Below are positions 43,407 to 51,395 of a stretch of 64,000 nucleotides of DNA, one piece after another. Source of the DNA: Streptomyces flaveolus (lineage in GTDB: Bacteria > Actinomycetota > Actinomycetes > Streptomycetales > Streptomycetaceae); assembly GCF_000716535.1 (NCBI RefSeq), contig NZ_JNWV01000027.1:1-64000 (forward strand). Reading direction: 5' to 3'. The position numbers and the translations under genes are program-made. Every line of letters starts with the position of its first letter. The stretch's first letter is position 1. The notes beneath the pieces were generated by a model that worked only from the letters and a program-made list of their open reading frames with translations, searched no databases and was not told where the DNA came from.

Positions 43407-43493
43407 CGCGCCTTCCAGCATCGCCGGTCCGAAGCGGTCCCGGCGTCCCGGGAACCTCTGAGTTTCCTTTGAGTCCGTCCGGCCGGGGCCCCG

Positions 43494-43513
43494 CTCAGAG
43501 CTGTCTCAGAGCT
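43494..43513. promoter_or_regulatory. Direct repeat, candidate response-regulator site
   Basis: CTCAGAGCT occurs at 43494-43502 and 43505-43513, exactly 11 nt apart, 50-70 nt before the ferric-reductase start and ~90 nt from the response-regulator start. OmpR-type regulators bind head-to-tail sites of this spacing. Confidence 0.6.
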
Positions 43514-43562
43514 TCGCCCCGCACAGTGGGCTGGCCGACGGACGAAAGGATGGCGACATCAG

Positions 43563-44921
43563 ATGACCACCGTGGATGCGCGGCGGGCGGCTCCGGCCCC
43601 GCCGCTGCCCGTGACCGCGCGGCGCTCCCCCGCCGGGCCCGTGCTGGCCCTGCTGTGGGTGGGGGCGGCGGCCGTACTCGCGCTCTGGTGGGCGGACACC
43701 GGGTCCGTGGTCGGGGCGGCCGGGTGGCTGACGGGGGCCGGGCGGATCGCCGGACTGCTGTGCGGGTACGCCTGCGCGGTGCTGGTCGGCCTGATGGCGC
43801 GGGTGCCGCTGCTGGAGCGGCGCGTCGGCTCGGACCGGGTGGCGCGCTGGCACGCGCTGGCCGGCCGGTACACCGTGTGCCTGCTGCTCGCGCACGTCGT
43901 GCTGATCCTCGCCGGGTACGCCGCCCAGGACCGGGCCTCCCTGGGGCGCGAGGCGGTGACCGTCGTCCTCGACTACCCGGAGATGCTCAAGGCCACCGCC
44001 GGCACGGTGATCCTCCTCGCGGTCGGCGTGACGTCGGCGCGGGCCGTGCGCCGCCGGACGAGCCACGAGTTCTGGTACTACATGCACCTGCTGACGTACG
44101 CGGCGGTATTCCTCGCCTTCGGGCACCAGCTCGCCCTCGGCGACGAGTTCAACGGCGAGCCGGTCGCGACCGCCGCCTGGTACGCGCTGTACCTGGGCGT
44201 GGCGGGCCTGGTGCTGTGGTTCCGGATCCTCGCCCCGGTACGGCTCAACCTGCGTCACCGCCTGCGCGTGGAGTCGGTCCACAGGGAGGCGCCGGGTGTG
44301 TACTCGGTCGTCGTACGAGGGCGCCGCCTGGACGAACTGGGGGCGCGGCCGGGCGAGTTCTTCCGCTGGCGGTTCCTCGCCGAGGGCATGCGCCGGACGT
44401 CGACGCCGTACTCCCTGTCGGCGCCGCCGCGCCCGGACCTGCTGCGCATCACGGTCAAGGCGCTCGGCGACCACAGCGCGGCCGTGGCCCTGCTGCGTCC
44501 CGGTACCCGGGTGTGGGCGGAGGGCCCGTACGGCGCCCTGACCGCCGACCGGGCCACCGGCCGGCGCACCCTGCTGATCGCGGCCGGCGTCGGCATCACC
44601 CCGCTGCGGGCGCTGTTCGAGACACTGCCCGGCGAGGTCACCCTGCTGTACCGGGCGCGCTCCGCCGAGGACCTGGCGCTCGGCGGCGAGCTGGAGGCGA
44701 TCGCCCGCTGGCGCGGCGGGCGGGTGCTGTACGCGCTCAACGGTCCGGGCGGGGAGCGCCCGCCCCTGACGGCGGACTCCCTGCGCGCCACCTTCCCCGG
44801 CCTCGACGACCTCGACGTCTTCCTCTGCGGGCCGCACGGCTTCGCCCAGGACGTGTACCGGGCGCTGCGGGGGGCCGGGGTGGCGGACCGCCGTATCCAT
44901 CACGAGTCGTTCGAGCTGTGA
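43563..44921 (+). CDS. Ferric-reductase-like transmembrane flavocytochrome, copy 1
   Basis: 452 aa. The N-terminal half is a six-helix ferric-reductase domain with two His pairs, H97/H111 and H175/H188, the spacing of bis-haem ligands in FRE/NOX proteins. The C-terminal half (~228-452) is a ferredoxin-NADP reductase module: FAD-binding TPYSLSAPPR, ITVKALGDHS, VWAEGPYGAL, NAD(P)-binding AAGVGITPLRALFETL and CGPHGFAQDVYRAL, ending HHESFEL. It should carry electrons from cytosolic NAD(P)H through FAD and two haems to an outer acceptor. The ATG lies directly after the divergent promoter. An FMN-binding protein follows 28 nt later. Confidence 0.92.
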   Translation: MTTVDARRAAPAPPLPVTARRSPAGPVLALLWVGAAAVLALWWADTGSVVGAAGWLTGAGRIAGLLCGYACAVLVGLMARVPLLERRVGSDRVARWHALAGRYTVCLLLAHVVLILAGYAAQDRASLGREAVTVVLDYPEMLKATAGTVILLAVGVTSARAVRRRTSHEFWYYMHLLTYAAVFLAFGHQLALGDEFNGEPVATAAWYALYLGVAGLVLWFRILAPVRLNLRHRLRVESVHREAPGVYSVVVRGRRLDELGARPGEFFRWRFLAEGMRRTSTPYSLSAPPRPDLLRITVKALGDHSAAVALLRPGTRVWAEGPYGALTADRATGRRTLLIAAGVGITPLRALFETLPGEVTLLYRARSAEDLALGGELEAIARWRGGRVLYALNGPGGERPPLTADSLRATFPGLDDLDVFLCGPHGFAQDVYRALRGAGVADRRIHHESFEL

Positions 44922-44949
44922 GCCGTCACAGACGCCAGAAGGGCCGGAC

Positions 44950-45402
44950 ATGCACGCGTTGAACAAGAATCGTCCCCTGCGCCGGATCGTGCTGGCGAGC
45001 GCCGCCACCGTCTCCGGGATGGTGCTGCTGCTGGCGCTGAAGCCGCACACGGCGCCCACGGTGGCGACGGCGAGCGCCAAGTCCCACGCCGCGTCAAGCA
45101 GTTCGGCGCCCGGCTCCGCCTCCGGGACCAGGACGGCCACCGGGGACACCGCGCAGACCCGCTGGGGCCCGGTCCAGGTACGCGTCACCGTGCGGGACGG
45201 CCGGCTCACCGACGTCACGGCCGTCGCCTACCCGCAGGACAACCCGCGCGACGAGGAGATCAACAGCTACGCCCTGCCCCAACTGCGGCGCGAGGCGCTG
45301 GCGGCGCAGAGCGCGGAGATCGACACGGTGTCGGGAGCGACGTACACCAGTGACGGTTACCGGCAGTCACTCCAGTCCGCGCTGGACTCGGCGGGGCTCT
45401 GA
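44950..45402 (+). CDS. Membrane-anchored FMN-binding (flavinylated) protein
   Basis: 150 aa. A basic N-terminus and one transmembrane or uncleaved signal helix (residues ~12-30) lead into a Ser/Ala linker and an FMN-binding domain (~65-150). Residues D125-T131 read DTVSGAT, the ApbE flavinylation motif in which FMN is joined to the last Thr (T131). It is therefore a likely outer-face carrier of covalent FMN taking electrons from the flanking ferric reductases. The ApbE transferase needed is encoded 2 kb downstream in the same locus. No iron-sulfur or haem motifs. Confidence 0.9.
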   Translation: MHALNKNRPLRRIVLASAATVSGMVLLLALKPHTAPTVATASAKSHAASSSSAPGSASGTRTATGDTAQTRWGPVQVRVTVRDGRLTDVTAVAYPQDNPRDEEINSYALPQLRREALAAQSAEIDTVSGATYTSDGYRQSLQSALDSAGL

Positions 45403-45461
45403 ACACTCCCGCCCTGTGGCACGTATCTGTGGGCCAAGGGTCAAGTCCCCACGGAGGAACC

Positions 45462-46844
45462 GTGACCACCACGCTCGCAGGCGGACGTGCCGCCCGACGA
45501 CAGACGATGCGCCGCATCCGCCCGCGCCGCTCCCCGGCCGTCCCGCTGCTGCTCGCCGTCTGGGCGGGCGCGGTGGCCGTGCTGTGGCTCTGGTGGCACA
45601 ACACCCCCTCCATCGCCGACGACACCGGCCGCATCCTCGGTGCGGGCCGGATCACCGGTCTGCTGGCCGGCTATCTGATGGCGCTGGTCGTGCTCCAGAT
45701 GGCGCGCGTCCCGGCGCTGGAGCGGCGGGTCGGTTCGGACCGGGTGGCCCGCTGGCACGCGATGAGCGGCCGGTACACGCTGTGCCTGGTCGTCGCCCAC
45801 GTCTTCCTCGTCATGTGGGGGTACGCGCGCCAGGCCGGCCGGTCGCTCGGCGACATCGTCCAGCAGACGACCGACTCCATCGGCCAGCTGCCGGACATGG
45901 GCAAGGCGGCGATCGGCACGGGCCTGTTCGTGGTCATCGGGCTGACGTCCGTCAGCGGGATCCGCCGCCGGCTGCCGTACGACACCTGGTACCACGTCCA
46001 CCTGCTGACCTACGCGGCGGTGTTCCTGACGTTCTGGCACCAGATCACCACCGGCAACGACTTCGCGGTGGAGCCCGCCGCCAAGACCTTCTGGTACGGC
46101 CTGTACGGCGCGGTCACCGCGCTGGTGGTCTGGTACCGCGTCCTCACCCCGATCCGGCTGAACCTCCGGCACCGCATGTACGTGGAGGCGGTGATCGAGG
46201 AGACGCCGGGCATCGTGTCGGTGCTGATCGGCGGGCGGAAGCTGCACCGGATGGGCGCGGAGGCGGGCCAGTTCTTCCGCTGGCGGTTCCTCGCCCCGGG
46301 GATGCGGTTCAGCTCGCACCCGTACTCCCTGTCGGCCGCCCCGCGTCCCGGCATGCTGCGGATCACGGTGAAGGCGATCGGCGACCACAGCGCCCGGCTG
46401 CGCGAGCTGGCGCCGGGGACGAAGGTGTGGGCGGAGGGCCCGTACGGCGCGCTCACCGCGCAGCGCCGCAGCCGGGGCAAGGTGCTGCTGGTCGCGGGCG
46501 GGGTGGGCATCACGCCGATGCGGGCGCTGTTCGAGACACTGCCCGGTGCCGCCGGTGACATCACGCTGCTGTACCGGGCGAACACCACCCAGGACCTGGC
46601 GCTGTGGGACGAGCTGGCGGCCATCGCCGAGGAGCGGGGGGCCCGGCTGATGTACGCGGTGAACAGCCCGGAGGGCGAACGGCCGGACATCTCCGCGGAG
46701 AACCTCCGGCGGAAGATGCCGGACATCGACCGGCACGACGTCTTCATGTGCGGTCCGCCCGGGTTCGCGCAGTCGGTGTACGAGGCACTGCGCGAGGCGG
46801 GTGTGCCCGCCCGCCGTATCCACCACGAGTCGTTCGAGATGTGA
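45462..46844 (+). CDS. Ferric-reductase-like transmembrane flavocytochrome, copy 2
   Basis: 460 aa from GTG with GGAGG six nt upstream. It has the same architecture as copy 1 and strong similarity throughout: RWHAMSGRYTLCLVVAHVF and WYHVHLLTYAAVFLTFWHQ give the two His pairs, HPYSLSAAPRPGML the FAD site, AGGVGITPMRALFETL and CGPPGFAQSVYEAL the nucleotide site, with the ending HHESFEM. It is a paralogue formed with the adjacent FMN-binding gene, so reductase plus FMN-protein appear as a duplicated two-gene module. Electron acceptor unknown. Confidence 0.92.
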   Translation: MTTTLAGGRAARRQTMRRIRPRRSPAVPLLLAVWAGAVAVLWLWWHNTPSIADDTGRILGAGRITGLLAGYLMALVVLQMARVPALERRVGSDRVARWHAMSGRYTLCLVVAHVFLVMWGYARQAGRSLGDIVQQTTDSIGQLPDMGKAAIGTGLFVVIGLTSVSGIRRRLPYDTWYHVHLLTYAAVFLTFWHQITTGNDFAVEPAAKTFWYGLYGAVTALVVWYRVLTPIRLNLRHRMYVEAVIEETPGIVSVLIGGRKLHRMGAEAGQFFRWRFLAPGMRFSSHPYSLSAAPRPGMLRITVKAIGDHSARLRELAPGTKVWAEGPYGALTAQRRSRGKVLLVAGGVGITPMRALFETLPGAAGDITLLYRANTTQDLALWDELAAIAEERGARLMYAVNSPEGERPDISAENLRRKMPDIDRHDVFMCGPPGFAQSVYEALREAGVPARRIHHESFEM

Positions 46845-46860
46845 GCGGAGCTGCGAAGCG

Positions 46861-47450
46861 ATGAGGAAGAGCCACCCCGTGCGGCGGGTCGTGCTGGCCA
46901 CCGCCGCGACCGTGTCCGGTGTCGTGCTGCTGCTGTCGCTGAAGCCGGCGTCGGATCCGGCCGCCGCGTCGGCGGCGGGCGCGGCCCCGCAGGCGACGGC
47001 GGCCGGGCAGGAGTCGCCGCAGGGCGGAACGCGGGGCGCCGCCGGGGCCGGTTCCGGCACGGTGACCGGTGACGCGGCGCAGACGCAGTACGGGGCCGTG
47101 CAGGTACGGCTGACCGTCAGTGACGGCAGGATCACGAAGGCGGAGGCGGTGCAGGCGCCCAAGGGCGGCCTCAGCGACCAGAAGACGCAGCTCGCCGTCC
47201 CCAGGCTCAACCAGGAAGCCGTGGCGGCAAGCAGGCCTCGTCCGGTACCCCGGCTTCCTCCGGCGCGGCGCAGGCGCGGACCGTCACCGGGAAGGCCGTG
47301 CGGACCCAGTACGGGCCGGTCCAGGTGCGGATCACGGTCAGCGGCGGGAAGATCACGAAGGCGGAGGCGGTGCAGGCGCCCAAGGGCGGCCTCAGCGACC
47401 AGAAGACGCAGCTCGCCGTCCCCAGGCTCAACCAGGAAGCCGTGGCGGCG
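46861..47450 (+). pseudogene. Damaged second FMN-binding protein gene (two truncated copies)
   Basis: The ATG at 46861 starts a protein very like the intact FMN-binding neighbour: basic head, TM helix (VVLATAATVSGVVLLLSL), linker, then TQYGAVQVRLTVSDGRITKA to NQEAVAA at ~47228. There the frame is lost. In another frame (from ~47229) sequence resumes as KQASSGTPASSG and a second copy of the same half-domain, which again stops at NQEAVAA and abuts the apbE start. Neither copy has the SGAT flavinylation motif or the C-terminal helix. This is either a real deletion between repeats or an assembly collapse. Confidence 0.78.
47130..47449 (+). repeat. 99-bp perfect direct repeat, 221-bp offset
   Basis: 47130-47228 is identical to 47351-47449. 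The offset of 221 bp is not a multiple of three, so the two copies lie in different reading frames. Both copies break at the same point (after GTGGCGGC) within the FMN-binding domain. Confidence 0.9.
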
Positions 47451-48254
47451 GTGGCTGACACGGTGGCCGAGCCGGCGAAGGCACCCGCCGCGGTGCGTCA
47501 CGCGGAGGAGGTCATGGGGACGGTCTTCTCCTTCGACGTCCGCGGCGGGGATCCGGACGCGGTACGGGCGGCGCTCGCCGAGGCCGTCGCCGGGCTGCAC
47601 CGGGCGGACGCGCTCTTCAGCACCTACCGCGAGGACAGCGAGGTGTCGCGGCTGGCCCGGGGTGAGCTGGACGTCTCGCGGTGCGCTCCCGAGGTGGCCG
47701 AGGTGCTGGAGCTGGCGGCCGAGGCGGAGCGGGTGAGCGAGGGATGGTTCAGCACGCGCTACCGGGGGTCGCTCGACCCCACCGGCATCGTCAAGGGCTG
47801 GGCGGCCGAGCGTGCGGCGCGGGTGCTGGCGGCGGTGGCCGGGGTGCGGGGGGTGAGCGTCAACGGGGGCGGGGACGTGCAGCTGCTGGGCGCGCCGGAG
47901 CCGCAGCGCCCCTGGCGGGTGGGCGTGTCCGATCCGCTCCGGCCCGGCGGGCTGGCGGCGGTGGTCTCGGCGGCCGGCACCGAGGAGCTGGCCGTGGCCA
48001 CCTCGGGTACGGCGGAGCGGGGTGCGCACATCGTGGATCCGCGCACCGGCCGGTCCGCGGTGACGGACCTGGTGGCGGTCACGGTGGTGGGGCCGCGTCT
48101 GACGTTCGTCGACTGCTGGGCCACGGCCGCGTTCGCGATGGGTTCGCGGGCGGGGCTGGCGTGGCTGGAGTCCCTGCCGGACGTGGAGGCCCTGCTGATC
48201 ACCGCGGGCGACGAGGTGCGGTGCACCGGGGGGCTGGCCGCACGGCTGGGCTGA
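47451..48254 (+). CDS. apbE: FAD:protein FMN transferase (ApbE)
   Basis: 267 aa from GTG 47451 (VADTVAEP); an upstream in-frame GTG at 47298 would fuse it to half an FMN-binding domain. ApbE features are HAEEVMGTVFSFDV, LFSTYREDSEVSRL, DPTGIVKGWAAERA, SVNGGGDVQLLG and AVATSGTAERGAHIVDPRTG with the C-terminal metal-site Asp/Thr. It transfers FMN from FAD to Thr/Ser in SGAT motifs. It lacks a signal peptide as read; actinobacterial ApbE proteins can act at or outside the membrane, so the true N-terminus may be affected by the damaged junction upstream. Confidence 0.9.
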   Translation: MADTVAEPAKAPAAVRHAEEVMGTVFSFDVRGGDPDAVRAALAEAVAGLHRADALFSTYREDSEVSRLARGELDVSRCAPEVAEVLELAAEAERVSEGWFSTRYRGSLDPTGIVKGWAAERAARVLAAVAGVRGVSVNGGGDVQLLGAPEPQRPWRVGVSDPLRPGGLAAVVSAAGTEELAVATSGTAERGAHIVDPRTGRSAVTDLVAVTVVGPRLTFVDCWATAAFAMGSRAGLAWLESLPDVEALLITAGDEVRCTGGLAARLG

Positions 48255-48377
48255 GAGCGGCCGGCTCCTGGTTCACGCGGCTCCCGGTCGACCGTCCGGA
48301 AGTTTTTCCTCCGTGACGCCATCCGACTTCCGCCCTGGGACGTATCCCCTGTGAGGCAAGTTCCAGGAGGAAACGAC

Positions 48378-48560
48378 ATGGCCATCTTCAGCAGCCTGCT
48401 GCCCGCGATGCGGGACCGCGACAACGACACGTCCCGGCACGACAGTTCGGGGCACGGGCACCGTCACGGCCACGGCGACCGCCACACCGGCCGGGGCCAC
48501 GGCCACGGCCACGGCCACGGCAATGACCACGGCGACCGCCACGGCCACGACAACTACTGA
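48378..48560 (+). CDS. Small His-rich protein
   Basis: 60 aa with an excellent ribosome-binding site (AGGAGG seven nt before the ATG). A short hydrophobic head (MAIFSSLLPAM) precedes a tail made almost only of Gly, His, Asp, Arg and Asn, with 13 His in the last 40 residues (GHGHRHGHGDRH and GHGHGHGHGND). The His density implies metal binding (Ni, Zn, Cu or Fe) or metal buffering. It sits between apbE and an ABC exporter. No known family assigned. Confidence 0.75.
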   Translation: MAIFSSLLPAMRDRDNDTSRHDSSGHGHRHGHGDRHTGRGHGHGHGHGNDHGDRHGHDNY

Positions 48561-48666
48561 TCGCGTACGACGCTGAGCGGACCGCGGGCCCAAGGACCCG
48601 GTCCGCTCGGCCGATCCCCGAGACGCGACGGGGAACGCACCGAAGAACGCGACGAGGAACGCTGCC

Positions 48667-50481
48667 ATGGCGCACGTCCTGCGGCGTCTGCTCTCCGCGG
48701 GCGAGACCTCCGACGCCGTCGTCGCGGCCGCGCCCCCGGTGCCGCCGCGCGAGGTGTTCCGGCGGTTCTGGCCGTACACCCGCGGCGGCCGGCGCTGGCT
48801 GGCGCCCGTCGTCCTGTTCAGCCTGACCGGTCCCGCCGTCGACGCCGCGGAGCTGTGGCTCTTCAAGGTCCTCGTGGACGACGTGCTCGTCCCCCGGGAC
48901 CTGCACCCCTTCCTGTGGATCGCGCCGGCCTACCTGGGCCTGGTCCTCTGCTCCGGAATCCTCGGCTTCGCCGACGACGTGACGTCCACCTGGGTCGGCG
49001 AGCGCTTCCTGCTCGCGCTGCGCTCCGACGTGTTCCGGCACGTCCAGGGGCTGTCGCTGGGCTTCTTCGAGCGCCGCAGGCTCGGTGACGTGCTGTCCCG
49101 GGTCACGGGCGACGTCGACGCGGTGGAGACGTTCCTGCTCTCGGGGGTGGCGGACGCCCTCTACTACGTCGTCCGCCTCGCCGTCTTCCTCGGCCTGCTG
49201 TTCTACCTGCGCTGGGACCTGACCGTGCTCGCCCTGGTCATCGTGCCCCTGTTCTGGGGTGCCGCCCGGCACTTCTCGCGGCTGCTCAAGGAGGCGTCGC
49301 GGGAGCGCAGGCGCCGCAGCGGCTCGCTCAGCGCGATCGCCGAGGAGTCGCTGGGCAATGTCGCCCTCGTGCAGGCGTACAACCGGCAGGGCTGGGAGGA
49401 GCACCGGTTCGAGCGGGAGAACCTCGGCCGGTTCCGGGCGGCGATGGCCTCGGCGCGGATCCGTGCCGTGTACGGACCCGTCGTGGAGGTCATCGAGGTG
49501 GCCGGCGGCCTCGCGGTGATGGGCCTCGGCACCTGGAAGCTGGCCCAGGGGCAGCTCACGCTCGGCGGACTGCTGGTCTTCCTCGCGCTGATCGGCAAGC
49601 TGTACGGCCCGGTCCGCGGCCTGTCCCACCTCGGCACGACCTTCTACACGGCCTCCGCCTCGGCGGAACGGATCATCGAACTGCTGGACCAGCGGCCCCA
49701 GGTGACCGAGGCCCCGGACGCCCGGCGGACCGGCCGCGCCCGCGGGGACGTGGAGTTCGACGGCGTGTGGTTCCGCTACCCGGGCGGCTCCTCCTGGGCG
49801 CTCGCGGACGTGTCCTTCCACGTGGCGCCCGGGGAGACGCTGGCGCTGGTCGGGGCCAGCGGGGCGGGCAAGTCGACGATCGCCAAGCTCCAGCTCCGCT
49901 TCTACGACCCCGACCGGGGCGCGGTCCGCCTCGACGGGACGGATCTGCGCCGGATCAGCCTGTCCGACGTGCGGGAGAGCGTGGCGGTGGTGCTGCAGGA
50001 GACGCTCGTCTTCCACGGCACCGTCCGGGACAACATCGCCTACGGGCGGCCGGGCGTCACGGACGCGGACATCGTCGCGGCGGCACGGGCGGCCGACGCG
50101 CACGCGTTCGTCGAGCTGCTCCCGGAGGGCTACGACACCCTGGTCGGCCAGCGCGGCCGGACCCTCTCGGGCGGACAGTGCCAGCGCCTGGCCATCGCCC
50201 GCGCGATGATCCGGGACGCGCCCGTGCTGCTCCTTGACGAACCGACGGCCGGGCTCGACGTCCGCTCCGGCCGGCGGATCATGGACCCGCTGCGCCGGCT
50301 CATGGCCGGGCGGACGACCGTCGTCATCTCCCACAACCTGCTGACCGTCCGCGACGCCACGCGCATCCTGGTGCTCGACCACGGCCGGATCATCGAGCAC
50401 GGCACCCACGACGACCTGCTGGGGCACGACGGCACCTACGCCCGGCTGCACCGGCTGCACTCGGGGGCGGCGCGGTCATGA
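48667..50481 (+). CDS. ABC exporter, fused permease-ATPase
   Basis: 604 aa half-transporter. The N-terminal ABC type-1 TM domain (~45-340, six helices) includes GFFERRRLGDVLSRVTGDVDAVETFL. The C-terminal NBD has Walker A GASGAGKST, Q-loop LQET, signature LSGGQCQRLAIARAM, Walker B VLLLDEPTAGLD and H-loop ISHNLL. It probably homodimerises. There is no C39 peptidase domain. Substrate unknown. It follows the His-rich ORF by 106 nt, and its stop overlaps the kinase start by four nt (ATGA). Confidence 0.93.
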   Translation: MAHVLRRLLSAGETSDAVVAAAPPVPPREVFRRFWPYTRGGRRWLAPVVLFSLTGPAVDAAELWLFKVLVDDVLVPRDLHPFLWIAPAYLGLVLCSGILGFADDVTSTWVGERFLLALRSDVFRHVQGLSLGFFERRRLGDVLSRVTGDVDAVETFLLSGVADALYYVVRLAVFLGLLFYLRWDLTVLALVIVPLFWGAARHFSRLLKEASRERRRRSGSLSAIAEESLGNVALVQAYNRQGWEEHRFERENLGRFRAAMASARIRAVYGPVVEVIEVAGGLAVMGLGTWKLAQGQLTLGGLLVFLALIGKLYGPVRGLSHLGTTFYTASASAERIIELLDQRPQVTEAPDARRTGRARGDVEFDGVWFRYPGGSSWALADVSFHVAPGETLALVGASGAGKSTIAKLQLRFYDPDRGAVRLDGTDLRRISLSDVRESVAVVLQETLVFHGTVRDNIAYGRPGVTDADIVAAARAADAHAFVELLPEGYDTLVGQRGRTLSGGQCQRLAIARAMIRDAPVLLLDEPTAGLDVRSGRRIMDPLRRLMAGRTTVVISHNLLTVRDATRILVLDHGRIIEHGTHDDLLGHDGTYARLHRLHSGAARS

Positions 50482-51386
50482 GCGTCACCACCGGGACGGC
50501 CATGCCGCCCCTGGCCCCCGGCGCACAGCCGGTCCCTGGCTACCGGGTCCTGGCGGGGCTCACGCGCACCGGCTGGCTCGACGTCTACGACGCCTGGAGC
50601 GAGGAACGGCACTGCCGGTGTGTGCTCAAGACCGTGCGTCCCGACCGGCGGGGCGAACGGCGGCTCGGTGAGCGGCTGCTGCGCGAGGGACGGTGGCTGC
50701 GCGACTTCACCCATCCCCATCTGGTCCGCGCCTACGACGTCTTCACCGAGCCCGAGCCGCTCGTCGTCCTGGAGACGCTGACCGGCGAGACGCTGTCCCA
50801 CCTGCTGCACCGGCTGCGGCGCCGGCCGTCCGCGGCCGACGTGGCGCTCCTCGGGGCGCAGCTCTGCTCCGCCGTCCACTATCTGCACGGCCGGGGCCTG
50901 CTGCACCTGGACCTCAAGCCGTCGAACGTGGTGGTGGACCGCGGTCTCGCGAAGGTGCTGGACCTGAGCGTCGCGCGGCCTCCGGGGCCCGCTCCGGCGG
51001 GGTTGGGCACCTGCTGCTACCTCGCCCCGGAGCAGGCCCGCGGCGGGACGCTCACGGCCGCCGCCGACGTGTGGGGCATCGGGGTCACCCTGTACGAGGT
51101 CGCGTGCGGTGACCTGCCCTTCGAGTGCCGCACGACCGGAGGGACGGGACACCGGCCCTACGCCGGGGACGAGCCGGGTGACGGCACCGGCACCGGTGAC
51201 CCGGGCGACTGGTACCCGCAACTGGAGCGTGCGGCGCCGCCGATCGCGTCCCGGCGGCGCCTGCCGGCCCCTCTCGCCGCCGCCGTCGACGGCTGTCTGC
51301 GCGCCGATCCGGCGGCGCGGCCCACCGTCGCCGCGCTGGCCGCCGCCCTGGAGGCGGCGCTGCCCGTCCAGCCCCGCGGCGGCTGA
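50478..51386 (+). CDS. Divergent Ser/Thr protein kinase-like protein
   Basis: 302 aa soluble kinase-fold protein. The glycine loop is degenerate (G27 and G32, no GxGxxG), the ATP lysine K51 is present (VLK), the catalytic loop is HLDLKPSN (Asp145 kept, Arg of HRD replaced by Leu), and DFG is replaced by DLS (162-164, Asp kept). APEQ and a C-lobe DVWGIGVTLYEVACGDLPF are normal. So it may be a weakly active or regulatory kinase. No transmembrane helix. It is translationally coupled to the ABC exporter, suggesting it regulates or modifies that system. Confidence 0.88.
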   Translation: MSVTTGTAMPPLAPGAQPVPGYRVLAGLTRTGWLDVYDAWSEERHCRCVLKTVRPDRRGERRLGERLLREGRWLRDFTHPHLVRAYDVFTEPEPLVVLETLTGETLSHLLHRLRRRPSAADVALLGAQLCSAVHYLHGRGLLHLDLKPSNVVVDRGLAKVLDLSVARPPGPAPAGLGTCCYLAPEQARGGTLTAAADVWGIGVTLYEVACGDLPFECRTTGGTGHRPYAGDEPGDGTGTGDPGDWYPQLERAAPPIASRRRLPAPLAAAVDGCLRADPAARPTVAALAAALEAALPVQPRGG

Positions 51387-51395
51387 GCGGCCGGT

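Noticed and set aside
47298..48254. A deliberate FMN-binding/ApbE fusion protein
   Set aside because: The FMN-binding half is truncated before its flavinylation motif and joins apbE at a likely native GTG start, so the in-frame join looks accidental.
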